NCBI GenBank assembly: GCA_043228905.1
Contig: JBHGNT010000014.1
Coordinates: forward strand, 3,100,001-3,164,000
DNA length: 64,000 nt
Direction of reading: 5' to 3'
From: Azolla caroliniana
Taxonomy: Eukaryota > Polypodiophyta
The notes under the pieces: model-generated
Seen by the model: the letters and a program-made list of their open reading frames with translations, nothing else
The model's database searches: none
What the model was told of the DNA's origin: nothing
Made by a program: the position numbers and the translations under genes
Part shown: positions 24,780 through 36,020 of the stretch, piece by piece
How positions within the stretch are numbered: the stretch's first letter is position 1
How the letters are laid out: each line of letters starts with the position of its first letter

Positions 24780-25915
24780 AAATTGACATATGCCGAAGCA
24801 ATACATGTAGATGAAGTTGACAAGGATCATTGTAATTGGGATAATTTATGGGGAATTACCAATACCTTATTGTCTGATATTGTGGAAGAAAATGAAAATA
24901 AAGCAAAAGAATGCATTGATGAGGATGCGCATGATGTGGAAGTTGATGCTAAGGCAGTATTGCAATCTTTTGATGTATTCTATGATCATGTAGTTATATT
25001 ATCTTTTACCGGGAAACTCCTATACATTAATTGGATTAAACAATGGTTGAACACAATCGTGTCACCAATGTTGAAAATATGTATGCAGGACCACGAGGGT
25101 TTTATGATGTAGTGTTTCATTCACCGGAACATCAAAGTGCATTGTTGGCTAAAGTTCCCATGTTTTTTGATAAACGATTGGTGCATGTAATGCAATGGTC
25201 CCCTATTGTGGACTATCATGCTTTGTTAAAATAAGAATGCCCTGTTTGGGTAACAATGGATTGTAAGCATGCTTTTTTATGGCCACTTTTACTAGAGTTG
25301 ATGAGTCAAATGGGTAAAGTGTTGGTATTTCCACATGCAAATGCTACAAATAAGAGCAAATTTTGTGTGTTATGGGATACAAGTCATAAGAGGCCAGGAT
25401 GGGTGCATATGAACACACTTGGTATGAAATGACTTTGTTTTAAATTGAAGTGGGAGACATTTGCAGGTCATTGTTTTGGATGTGGTGAATGGGGTCACTT
25501 TATGGCGGAATGCCATCGTCATTGTCCGTCAACTATAGAGGTTCCTAATGGAGGGAATGGTAAGGATGGAGTTGGGAGAGATGTTGGTGTGTCTGATATT
25601 GTGGTTGGTATGGATGAAGGAACATCATCTAGAGCATGTTATAAAGAGGTTTCACTTCAAGGTTTGGGCCCTAAGGATAAGGGAACTCAATCTATGGATA
25701 TGGAAAAACAAAGTTTGGTGGTTATAGATAAGGGGAAAAACCCATTGGATAGAACTAGTAGTGATGTTGTTGTTGAAAAGGATTGGCATCGGGTTAAGGG
25801 CAAGTCGAAGGGGAAATCAATGAATATGCAACGTAATAGTTTGCCCACTACTCGTGAGACTACTTGGAAAGGAAATTCGGGAACTAGGGAGAGCCCTCGA
25901 AAAGTTCCTTAGCAA
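24780..25915 (+). pseudogene. LINE ORF1 (DUF4283-like region plus zinc knuckle), disrupted
   Basis: Fragments in different frames read KLTYAEAIHVDEVDKDH, then GPRGFYDVVFHSPEHQSALL and RLVHVMQWSPIVDYHALL, then a CCHC knuckle CFGCGEWGHFMAEC (C-x2-C-x4-H-x4-C) and a basic Ser/Lys-rich tail. This order is that of ORF1 of plant L1-type LINEs, an RNA-binding chaperone. At least two frame breaks and stops (near 25234 and 25430) make it non-functional. The matching ORF2 follows about 300 bp downstream. Confidence 0.8.
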
Positions 25916-26214
25916 AGAAAATTTAGGGATAAGGGATTACCCCTTCACCTTCAGTTTGATTCATTGGGACGAGTTGTAAATTCATCGAATTCTCGAGGTT
26001 TTCGTCAAGCAGGAGAACTTAAACAAAAGATTTCGATAGAAAACCCTGAGGATATGGTGCATGAAAATCCATATGCAGCATTGGAGCATGCTTTGACTAG
26101 TTTCATGACATCGGTTGCTCTAAAGGAGCAAGTGCACCCATAACATTGTTGATTGAATGAAAGTGATAACATGAAATGTGTGAGGGGCATGTTCTCCTCA
26201 TAAGAAGTATATAT

Positions 26215-27795
26215 TATGGGAAACTTTGTTAAGTAAAGAATGGGATGTATTATGTGCAGTTGAACATAAGTGTCATGAGTTACTAGGATCCACAATTCAT
26301 TTACATGGATATTCATCATTCTATGCATGACATCTTAATAATCATTATTCAAGTGTGGTATTAATTGAGCAGGATAAATATTTTCCTCAAATGGTGCATA
26401 ATGATCCTTATGGTCGGTTTTTTGTTCTAGAAATCACTTTTTTTCGTGAGGTTGTGTGGGTGGTTGGGATTTATGCCCCTAACCAAGCCACTCAACGTAT
26501 GGCATTATGGGGCTCACTCCTTCAAACCCTATGTGTGGGTCATCCAAGATTACTTATGGGTGATTTTAACATGTGTGTTGATGCATCTCAATCTACGTGT
26601 GAACATTCAATCATGGATGATCCTGAGCAACTGGCTTGGGATTCATTGGCTATGGAAGTTCTGAAGTTGGATGTTTGGACATGGTTGCATGGGAATGATC
26701 TAGGTTTTACTTTCCAATCCGCTCAACATAGACAAACATGGCGTCGATTAGATAGAATGTATGTGATACACAATGATTCTTTTTTACCGACATCACTTCG
26801 TATGAAAGTTCTACAAGGTGTAGGAACTTCATATCACTTTCCTATTTGTTTGGGGGTTTGTAATCATGCAATTGACATGTATAAATCCTTACTTGGAAAG
26901 TCTCCATTACGCTTTAACTCTTCTCTTTTGGTTCAACCTCACTTTGATTCTCTCATGGAGCAAATTTTGGTAAATTTTTCACAAGAAGTGAATCTTAAAG
27001 GAGTTAAAGCATGGGATATCACGTTACGAAACATTAAGATCATTCATCGTATGTATGGAGTAGCTAATGCTCAACGAAGAAGAGGTCTTCTTTGACAATT
27101 CTCACAAGTTCTCTCCAGGTGTAATGCATTATTGATACATGCAACATTAGATGAGGAGCTTTTGGATATCCAAAGTCAATTGCATGTTATTATTTCTCAG
27201 TTGCAATGCCAAAGTTATCGTTATGCGAAGATGCGACAACTGAGGGATGGGCTCATAGATAATCAATGTCAATCTCATTTGTTTTTTCAAGCGTTACATC
27301 CTACTTATGCTCAATCTAATGTGGTACATGTGAAGCAAGGGGATGAATGGATAGTGTATCCTACTACAATAATTGACATATGTGTTCATTACTTTAAGGA
27401 TTTGATTGACCCACAATTGTTAATGACAAATGAGGTGAGCAAAGCACGTCATGAGTTTTATGATGTGGTTGGATGTATTTTGCATGACCTCATTAGTCAT
27501 GAATTGGATGCGGATTTCACTATGGATGAGGTGGACACAGTTTTAAGGCATCTTCCTAGTGATAAGAGCCCTAGTTAGGATGACTTGACAAATGAAGTTT
27601 TTAAGCGATATTCGAACATTTTAAAGGGGCCCTTAACTTTAATGTTTCAACATTCTTGGGATTTTGGTCATATGCCTCAAGCTTGGAAGGTTGGTTTAAT
27701 TAAATTAGTTCCAAAGGTGGCATCTCCCGAGTCATTTCATCAATGGAGACCTATTTCTTTGATGGGGGGGTTGTATAGTTATTTACAAAGGTCTT
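26215..27795 (+). pseudogene. LINE ORF2, endonuclease and start of reverse transcriptase, disrupted
   Basis: Conceptual translation shows an APE-type endonuclease: KCHELLGSTIHLHGYSSFYA, WVVGIYAPNQA, LLMGDFNMCVD, WRRLDRMYV. The conserved SDHxP is SYHFP here, so the catalytic Asp is lost. The region before the RT (27132-27578) follows after a stop, then WKVGLIKLVPKV and WRPISLMGG from the first RT block. The ORF ends abruptly at 27795, where an LTR sequence starts. The RT palm with the YADD box is absent. Later parts of a LINE C-terminus reappear at 32818 and 38066 on the same strand, consistent with one interrupted element that also lost its RT core. Confidence 0.85.
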
Positions 27796-28081
27796 GTTGA
27801 GATATCAAACTCAACTAGATTTAGTTAGTTAGTCAAGACACGTAACTTAGTAGTTACCTAGATAGAATCTAGTTAGTGTGTTGACCTTAAAGCCTGAAAT
27901 AGGATTTTGTACTTGAGTGGGATACATAGTAGATCCTCCACTCCCATGTTCATTTAATATAGGACTTACACATTTGTACCTATATTCTACTTACACATGT
28001 GCACCTTTGCACATGAGATGTATATATACCTCATTGTGGGTATTTTTGTATTTGATTATGCTTTTTAATATAGTTAATCAT
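27796..28081 (+). mobile_element. Copia-like LTR (about 286 bp)
   Basis: Starts TGTTGAGATATCAAACTC right where the LINE breaks off and ends TAGTTAATCA before TCCCCCATC. A plus-strand TATA-like TGTATATATACCTC lies near 28020. No second copy and no matching target duplication is visible, so the right boundary joins an unrelated gag fragment. It differs from the 459-bp LTR at 32359 beyond the first 25 bp, so it is not the partner of that LTR. Confidence 0.55.
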
Positions 28082-28521
28082 CCCCCATCTTGTGACGAGT
28101 CATCCTCGATGCATCTTCAAGCATATATTCAGCCAAAAGCGCCCTTTCAAATCCCACCCATGTTGTTTGGGCGACTTGAATCTCCCTTATACCACCTTGT
28201 AACCCAATTGCCACAACACGCTTGAAGTTTGATATTTGCTTCTCTTCAATGACATTGCGTTGTTGCATCTCCGTCTTGTATGTAACGTGAAAATCCGTAA
28301 TGTTTCTTCCACCAAATTGGCCCGCTATCTCAACGGTTCGGTCGATGGCCTTGTCTAAGCTTGCATCCTTATCTCGAGCTCTCATCATATGCTCGACAAT
28401 AGCCACCAACTTCGCCACTTCATCAGGTTGGGTGTTTGTCAAAGAAGCCATCTTCTAACCTTCTATTTCAAGCACTTGATCCTTCCTACCACCTCTTCAC
28501 GTCGGGTTCACCACTTGATTA
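28074..28521 (-). pseudogene. Retrotransposon gag N-terminal fragment (element A)
   Basis: A minus-strand ORF (28451-28074, about 125 codons) starts MASLTNTQPDEVAKLV and contains FGGRNITDFHVTYKTEM, NFKRVVAIGLQGGIREIQ and GFERALLAEYMLEDASRM. It resembles the gag-like ORF of element B at 37253 in the same order (F.G.(K/N)V....Y..EM, then F.RVVA, then W..FE.ALL..Y). The ORF stops at the junction with the neighbouring LTR. Upstream on the minus strand is a putative primer-binding site, TGGTGAACCCGACGTGAA, next to the LTR at 28522. Confidence 0.7.
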
Positions 28522-30289
28522 TGTCGTGAAAATCCGTCACTATGTACGGATCGTGAGGCGGAATCGTCAGGGTTATGGACGAGAAGGAAATAGGGCTCAC
28601 ACATACAACACAAGGAAGTCTTACACAAACAAGGCACGAGTATTCAAACGTGTTTGTGAAAAGGAGAGGTGCATGGGCAAGCCCGAATCAACCCCTAATC
28701 ACAAGGTGAACGAATGCATGCGAGGAAGGCTTACACAAAAAAGGCACGAGTATTCGAACGTGTTTGTGAAAAGGAGAGGTGCATGGGCAAGCCCGAATCA
28801 ACCCCTAGTCACAAGGTGAATGAATGCACACGAGGAAGGCTTACACAAAAAAGGCACGAGTATTCGAACGTGTTTGTGAAAAGGAGAGGTGCATGGGCAA
28901 GCCCGAATCAACCCCTAGTCACAAGGCGAATGAATGCATGTGAGGAAGGCTTACACACGGACACACAAGGAAAAGGCTTACTTACACACACGAGAGACAA
29001 AGTTTCGAATGCCTTTGTGAAAAGAGAGGTGCATGGGCAAGCTCGAACGCTCCCTTGTTACAAGACATGCAAACACACAAGCAAGGTTTACACACGGGAG
29101 ATACAATTTCGAATGCCTTTGTGAAAGCAGAGGTGCATGGGCAAGCCCGAACGCTCCCTTGCCACAAGTCGCACGAACACACAAGAAATATTTACACTAA
29201 CATGCAAGACACAAAGTTTGAATGCCTTTGTGAAAGGAGATGTGCATGGCCAAGCCTAAAACACTCCCTTGTCACAAGTCACACAAACAGATAAGCACAA
29301 ATGACAATAAAATATAAGACACGTAAGTTTGAATGCCTTTGTGAAAGGAGAGGTGCATGGGCAAGCCCGAAATGCTCCCTTATCACAAGACATACAAACA
29401 GATAAGCACAAATGACAATAACATATAAGATACGTAAGTTTGAATGCCTTTGTGAAAGGAGAGGTGCATGGGCAAACCCGAAACGCTCCCTTGTCACAAG
29501 ACACACAAACAAATAAGCAAAAATAACGATAACATATAAGATACGTCGGTGAAACCAAACACTATTTTATTGCAATATAATAAATTCTTTTATAAAATAA
29601 GAATCAATTTACAACGGGTTTGATATGAATATGAGAGATAATTTATAAAGGAAGGGGGAAGAGAGGTGGAGCAAAGAAGAGAGTGGAATATAGACGAAGG
29701 TGATTCTTTGTTGATGATGTCTCTCTATGTTGTTGATCCTTCTTATTTTGCCTTCCGATTGAGTAGAGCTTCCATGTTCCTACCCCCCCCCCTTTTCTTC
29801 ACTAGAATAGGCTCTTATTTATAGGTTTAGGAGTGCTTGCATTTTTCCCCTAAAAAAAAGTTGGTCTATGTGAGTCGACTTTTCTTTTCCTCGCTATTTC
29901 TGTTTTCTAGCCCCAAATTTCACATAAAAGATCTTCTTGAAAAGCTCTTTGGGTTAGCTTTCTTATGCATCTTTTCGTTCCTAATTTGGACATCTGACGA
30001 GGAAATTATGAGCTTTTTCCTCTACTGTGCTCCTCATATCCACGCTTGCTTTTTTTTTTCTCTCCCCATCTTTTTCTCTACTTTTGAAAATCGCCTCTAA
30101 CTTAATATTCATCATTATTTATAGTAAGGTTCAATCTTTTGACCTTTTATTTATAAGGAATTATCTTTGGCAAATGAAAAAATATTTTTGCTACCAATAA
30201 AGTTGACTTCACAATACTAGTTTATTTGAACTACTATTTTACTTCTTTTCAAGGGTGGTTTCACACTATGTGTTAGAAACATCACAACA
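28522..30289 (-). mobile_element. Large LTR of element A (about 1.77 kb) with internal tandem repeats
   Basis: Starts TGTCGTG (28522) and plausibly ends CACAACA (30283-30289), a 7-bp inverted repeat with one mismatch. On the minus strand a TATA box CCTATAAATAAGAGCC lies at about 29810-29826. A primer-binding-site-like sequence sits just outside the left end. The 110-bp array (28600-29540) lies downstream of the minus-strand promoter, i.e. in R/U5. The right end is inferred from the terminal repeat only; no second LTR copy is present. Confidence 0.55.
28600..29545. repeat. Eight-copy array of about 110-bp units
   Basis: The marker GTGCATGGGCAAGCCCGA (with changes) recurs at 28670, 28780, 28890, 29030, 29133, 29242, 29353 and 29464. 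Spacing is 110, 110, 140, 103, 109, 111 and 111 bp. The first three copies are nearly identical; the later ones form a second subtype with CTTTGTGAAAGGAGAGG. Open frames across the array (both strands) are repeat artefacts. Confidence 0.95.
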
Positions 30290-30299
30290 CCAAAATCCG

Positions 30300-32220
30300 T
30301 CGAACAAGAGATAGAAAGATGGAGATCGACTCGAACACATTTTTGAAGAAAATCCGATTACGACAAGGCTTAGTGGGCCACAAGAGCCCTCGAGTGACCA
30401 AAGCACATCTCGGCCTAGTCCGAAAATGGACAAAGGCAAGACAAAAATGCCAGAATATGAAGACAATCACTTCAACGGCAACAAATCAACTCACTCCCTC
30501 GAGAGTGAGTTTGGTGGCTTCGATGTACCTATCATGAGGACACCTGGCGTAAAGAAAGCTATTGCCATGGCAAACGAAAAACTCTGTTGCTCCACCCATG
30601 AGAAGAATCTTGTTAGCTGATTCGGCTACAACGATTATATGGCCTACCACTATGCCTTTATGATGAAGGTGGCGACAGTTCGAGAACCGGAAAGTTTTTC
30701 GGAAGCAACCAAGGATCCACGATGGGTCGAAGTAATGAACGAGGAGATGCGGGCACTATGCAAGAACGAGACATGGGATCTCGTTCCCCACTCACCGCAC
30801 AAGAAGGCAATCGGTTGCAAATGGATTTACAAGGTGAAGTATAATGTCGATGGCTCCGTCAACCGCTACAAAGTTCGACTCATAGCGAAAGGATATGCAC
30901 AAACACATGGAGTCAACTATGAAGAGACCTTTTCCCCGGTGGCAAAGATGACGACTATGTGCACCATAATTGCACTTGCAGTGGCGAAATGGTGGCACCT
31001 CCATCAAATGGATGTAAAGAACGCCTTTCTTCAAGGCAAATCAGAAGAGGAAGTGTACATGGTACAACCACCCAACTTCGAATCGAGCTCCATCCGAAAG
31101 TAGTCTGCCGACTGAAGAAGCCACTCTACGGCCTTAAGTAAGCACCGCGTGCTTGGTATTTGAAGATAAAGCAATATCTTCATCAAATCGGCTTTCGAAT
31201 GTCGAAATCCAACAACTCCCTCTACATACAAAACAACTCTAAAAGCCCAATTGTCATCATCCTATATGTGGATGATCTAATCATTGGAGGTGAAAGTCTA
31301 ATCGACATCAACAAGGTCAAGTCCCTCCTCTCTAGCAAATTCGAGATGATGGACATGAAGGTGATCCATTACTTCCTTGGCATCGAAGTAATCCGGACTC
31401 CAATCGGCATTATGATCTCTCAATGGCACTACATCCTCAATTTGCTATACAAGTTCGGGATGACTGAGTGCAAATATGTGGCAACCCCTCTCCATCGGAA
31501 CCTAAAGCTAGCGCTCGACTCCGGCACAAACGAGTGCAAACCGACTCAGTATCGACAACTGATCGAGAGCCTCATCTATCTCACGATCACTCTACCTGAC
31601 TTCAGCTACCCGGTCATCCGCCTTAGCCAATTCATGCAAACTCCACGAGATATCCATTTGGATTGTGCTAAGGGAGCATTACGATATGTGAGCGGCACAA
31701 TGGATTGTGGTATTCATTACGAATTGGCCACACTAATTCGACTCGAAGGGTACACAGATGCCGATTGGGCCGACTACAGAGCCGATCGACGATCGACCTC
31801 CAGATTTGTCCTCTCGCTCGGCAACAGAGCAATATCTTGGAGTAGTAAGAAGCATCCTACCGTTGCACTTTCGAGCATGGAGGCTAAATACAAGGGTGTA
31901 GTCGTGGCTACATGTGAAGTCGTATGGCTCAAGAGGATTTTGAAGGATCTGGGCGTTCCCATCAAGGATCTGACTCCCCTTTACTGCGACAACATGTGCA
32001 ATATTTATCTAGCTCGAAACCCGGTGTTCCATGCACGCACAAAGCATATCGAAGTGCACTATCACTTCATTCGAGGCGTGTTCAGGCCGAAGATGTCAAC
32101 CTTCAACACATCAACACGAATCTTCAGACAACCGACATCTTCACCAAGGCCCTAGGAGCCGACAAGCTTCGGCAATTCATGTCAGAACTTGGATTGACAT
32201 CCCTGACTTGCCAAGCTTGA
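30300..32220 (+). pseudogene. Ty1/copia pol: reverse transcriptase and RNase H, disrupted
   Basis: Seen in order: EATKDPRWVEVMNEEMRAL, GCKWIYKVKYNVDGSVNRYK, VNYEETFSPVAKM, HQMDVKNAFLQG, KPLYGLK, LYVDDLIIGG (intact YVDD), MKVIHYFLGIEV, RRSTSRFVLSLG, WSSKKHPTVALSSMEAKY, YCDNMCNIYLARNPVFHARTKHIEVHYHF. A frameshift near 31085-31100 and a nonsense codon at 31139 (in the usual LKQAP) separate two long open frames, and the C-terminus is shifted at about 32090. Protease, integrase and 5' LTR are missing. The sequence starts next to the element A LTR. Confidence 0.93.
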
Positions 32221-32358
32221 GGGGGAGTACAAGAGAGAACCGGATACCGTCCGAACCAGGAATGAACCGAAGCGGACATCGGAGATTGTTCGAACCGGAT
32301 ACTAGCCGAAGCGGACATCAACCAAAAGGAACTGACCCAAGTTGAGCTTGAGGGGGCA

Positions 32359-32817
32359 TGTTGAGAATCAAGCTCGACCTAGTGCAATGTGTGAACACAC
32401 CCTTTGAGAATCTATGATCACTCAAAGGTCAAGAGTCACACCACTACTCTCTACACATTAACTATGTGTCATAGAATCATATTCTATGACACATAACTAA
32501 TGAGTTCCATATTCCCTATGACTATGAGTCTTCACATTCCCCAAGAGAGAGCAGTTGTTGTAGTGAGTTTATGAAGAGAGAGGGTGACCTTATATAAAGC
32601 ACCCTTCTCCTACTTCATAGAGAGCCGGTTGTGACTCCTTGTAATGCTACATTTTGTATTTGCTATTCTCCTTGTTAATATACACCTTCTTCTTGAGTAC
32701 TTCATTTTTCTTTCATCTATCTATCTTATGTTTTCTCTTCTCTCATCTCTTTCCTCTCACACATACACATAACACGCATCTCTTCCGCTGCACAAGAATA
32801 ATATCTTATTCTTTACA
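32359..32817 (+). mobile_element. Copia 3' LTR (459 bp)
   Basis: A GAGGGGG polypurine tract (32350-32356) precedes TGTTGAGAATCAAGC at 32359. A TATA box (TTATATAAAGCACC) is near 32591, and the LTR ends ...TTCTTTACA at 32817. The same start and end, with GCTGCACA near the 3' end, occur in the solo LTR at 44338-44717. It completes the 3' side of the Copia pol remnant upstream. Confidence 0.85.
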
Positions 32818-33133
32818 CATATGATGGCTCGTAGATTTTCATTATTACAAGACATGTGTTCAAACTCACAACCACGGATATTTCATTGAGATCAAGGGTT
32901 TAACACATGGGAGGACAACGATTAAGGCTTCATGGTGGCAATTACTGAATGGATGTATTTCACTTAGGATTCCAGTCTCTACATATGTTCAACACTTGGT
33001 TACCTCATGGCAAGAAGCACTTTGGTTATGTGTATGGAAACCATCATCTAGTAGAGAGCATTGTATTTCTTTGCAAAAAGAGTTGCTTGTGTCTTCTCGG
33101 TTATTATGTTGGCCAGGAAAGGAGAGATTGCGC
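32818..33133 (+). pseudogene. Segment of the interrupted LINE (post-RT region)
   Basis: Conceptual translation GLTHGRTTIKASWWQLLNG followed by FPSTYVQHLVTSWQEALWL-like sequence resembles the part of plant LINE ORF2 between RT and the terminal zinc region. The sequence is cut at 33133 by element B and its reading resumes at 38066, where the joined sequence reads ERLRSQFNRLFRLGV. Confidence 0.6.
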
Positions 33134-33263
33134 TGCCGCGTTGTTACGCGCGTGCGTGGAGAAAGGCAGGACCACGGGGGTCTTGGACTAGAGAGCGATG
33201 GAGCGTAGGAAGTCGTGCTTCACTGTTTCTGGGGCATCCCAGAAACACACCGGAAGCAACCGA

Positions 33264-33300
<37 letters not shown>

Positions 33301-33895
33301 CGACTCACGCACACACACACACACACTCGCACACACAGCCCAACCCGACCCACGCCTTATGTACAGAAAACGCAGGAGAGGGTAAGCACCCGACGCCAAC
33401 AACGACACGAATATACACAGACAAACGTATATATATATATATAAAGGGAAGAATACATTCCCAGCGTCGAGCCGGACCAAGATAGCTTACAACAGTCGTC
33501 TGCTGTCAAGCCGCCGTCGGGGAGCTCTCGGGCTCGTCTCGCCGAGCGGGGTCTTGCACAGGAGATGAGCTGTAGCAAACCCCTAAGCGAACACAAAGGA
33601 GAAGAAGAAGAAGAAGTTAACTCTAAACCTAACGGTATACCCTCTAATGCAAAATGGGCAACCCCTTCACAAAGGGTGTTCCCTTCCATTTATAGAACAA
33701 GGAAAGGGATGCGTTACAATGTGGGACAAATCCTAGCTTACATGGGATCGTCTGCCCTGACTTGACTACTCTTCGGCGCCATAAAGGCGCCCTTGATATT
33801 CACACTAAATGTACATGGGTGCGTACACACGCTGCACCCCGCCGATGTAGCCAATGTTTCCCGGTTTCCGCCTCTTGCCGAAATTCTTCACGACA
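33134..33895 (-). repeat. Element B 3' LTR (left copy, 762 bp)
   Basis: Left long terminal repeat. It holds (GA)n at about 33268-33296, (CA)n at 33310-33326 and (TA)n at 33430-33442. The GA tract is shorter than in the right copy. Confidence 0.93.
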
Positions 33896-34189
33896 TCCGC
33901 CCCCACCTAACCGCACATCCACCGGTATGTGCCAAGTCCGGCTGAAGGGTGAGAGATTTCGGCCGGTGAGAAACCGGTCTTCCGTGATCTGCATCCCGGC
34001 TCGCTGCCGGTTTGATCTGTCGGCTTCGAGTCTTCCTTCGCGCTGGCCTCCCCGTAGGCTCGTTCGACCCGTCGATGGGTCCTCTGCCGCAATCTCCGTA
34101 GTACGCGTACTTTCGTTGGCCCTTGTTCGGCCGTATGAACGCCCCGCTTCCCGCCGTATGCCCGACGTCCTCCCGCCGCCACCTTCCTT

Positions 34190-36020
34190 CTCCATGGTCT
34201 TACGTCGTCGTGTCGGCTCGAACCGCCATGGTCTCCGGAATAGTGTGGAGGATCCCTTTTCGGTCTTCTCCGCGCTCGCCTTCCCGCTCCGGCACCTCCG
34301 TGTGCCACATACCCTCGACCGTTGTTTGGCACCGCCTGTGCCGTACTCCGGTTCATTGCACGCCTCGTCGGCCCCTTTCCCGGCCAGATCGTGCATCGCC
34401 GCTCACCCGCATACTAGTGTCCTTCGCATCTGAGGAACACCCCGTAGTAGCCCGCTTGGCCCTTCCCGTCTTCGTGCTGCTGCAACAGGTCCCGAGTCTT
34501 TCGTTTGCCGTCGTCCCCTCGCCCCCACCAGCTTGTCATCCCGGCTTGCCGTGTTAGTCTTCGCTACTTCGACGGAGCTACCGAGATCTACGAAGCGAGT
34601 GTGGAGGATCCTCCTTCGGCCTTTCTAGCCATCCCCTGACTCTTACCCTGTGCAGTCCACTAGGCACTTGTCACCTCGTTCCCGGCACCTCCCTTGTGCC
34701 GTCTTCTGCTTCCTTCGTTCGGCCCCGCCCGCGCCGAACATCGTCCCGTAGTCACGCTTCGATCCGGCCCGCGACGGCCACTTGCGAGACTCTTGTTCTG
34801 TCCCAGGTGTGCATTTCCGGCCTGACACACCTCCCCGTGTTTGCCCCTACCGGCTCCTTTCGAAACCTCGTGTCGTCGGGTCCTATTCCCTGCCGCCACC
34901 GTCCTTCTCCCTCGGTCTTACGTTGCCACGTTGGCCGAACAGCCGGGGTCTCCGGATCGGTGTGAGGGTTCCATAGGACCGGACTCCGTTTCTATTCTTG
35001 CCGAAATTCGGGTGTCTTTGTTTGAGCCCCTCCCGGACTCTCCTCATGTCTTCCGCGTAGTGGGGTCCCGTTTCCCGCCGCCACCAACCTTCTCTCCCGG
35101 TCTCATGTTGCCACGTTGGCCGAACTGCCGGAGTCTCTGGTTAAGTGTGGGGATCCCGTAGGACCGGACTTCCTTACGCCCATAGCCTTTGTCACCTCAC
35201 CGCCACCGTCAGTATCTTGGTCTTACGTCGACCGCGTTGCCGACTACCGAAGTCTCTAGAACCGGTGTGAAGGATCCTCCGTAGACCGCCCGTCCGTGGC
35301 CCCTTTTGTCTTCGTCACCTCGCCGCCACCGTCAGTATCTTGGTCTTACGTCGACCGCGTTGCCGACTGCCGAAGTCTCTAGAACCGGTGTGAAGGATCC
35401 TCCGTAGACCGCCCGTCCGTCTTCCCGACCCTGTCCCGGGTCGTCCTTTTCCGCATGCCGAGAGGGCGTTTTGTTCCGCACCCTCTCCCGTGGTACCGAC
35501 GTACCGTGTTCTTGGCCTCTCCGTAGGCTAGCTCTCTTCCTCCCTCCCGGAATGGTCATCCGGGAGTCCGCTCCGCCCGGTTCTCGCTCAGGTCCGTTCG
35601 TCTTTCTCCGGATTGCCGAGTCCCGTTCTCCTGTCGCCACCGTCCTCTCATATAGGACTTACGCCAGCACTCGGGCCCGCAGCCGGATCGGTGTAAGGAA
35701 CCCCATAGGACCGGCTTTCATTCTCTTTCCAAATCTCGACCTTCGCTCGGTCGGTCTTTCTCCCCATGTAAAAGAGGGCGGCTCGTCCCGCACCCTCTCC
35801 CGTATCGGCACCTTCATGACGAATCCGGCCCCGATCGAACGATCCACGACCGGATTACGCTCCACCCGTATCGGAATGCCGATCTCCTCGTGCCGCGTTC
35901 GTCCTCGGCCTCCTCGTAGGCCGTTTCCCATCCGACTTCGCTGGCATCGTGCCAGGACTCCTCGGTACCACCATCCATCTCCTCGGTCTTACATGGGCAT
36001 ACGGGCCCGAATGCCGAGTT
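34190..36020 (-). repeat. Degenerate GC-rich repeat modules inside element B
   Basis: The motif GGTCTTACG followed 50-60 bp later by a GTGT-GAGGATCC-like block recurs at about 34197, 34917, 35097, 35218, 35341, 35648 and 35983. The pair at 35201 and 35324 is a near-exact 123-bp tandem repeat; others are strongly diverged. On the minus strand the modules feed the repeated GPxCPxxxxEE segments of the gag-like ORF. Base composition is much more GC-rich than the flanks. Confidence 0.7.

Noticed and set aside
28600-29545. Possible CRISPR-like array
   Set aside because: Eukaryotic context, units of about 110 bp repeated along their whole length with no unique spacers; it is a tandem repeat inside an LTR.
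28436-29558. Repetitive plus- and minus-strand ORFs resembling a Cys-containing repeat protein
   Set aside because: They come from the 110-bp array in the element A LTR; the frame changes between units.
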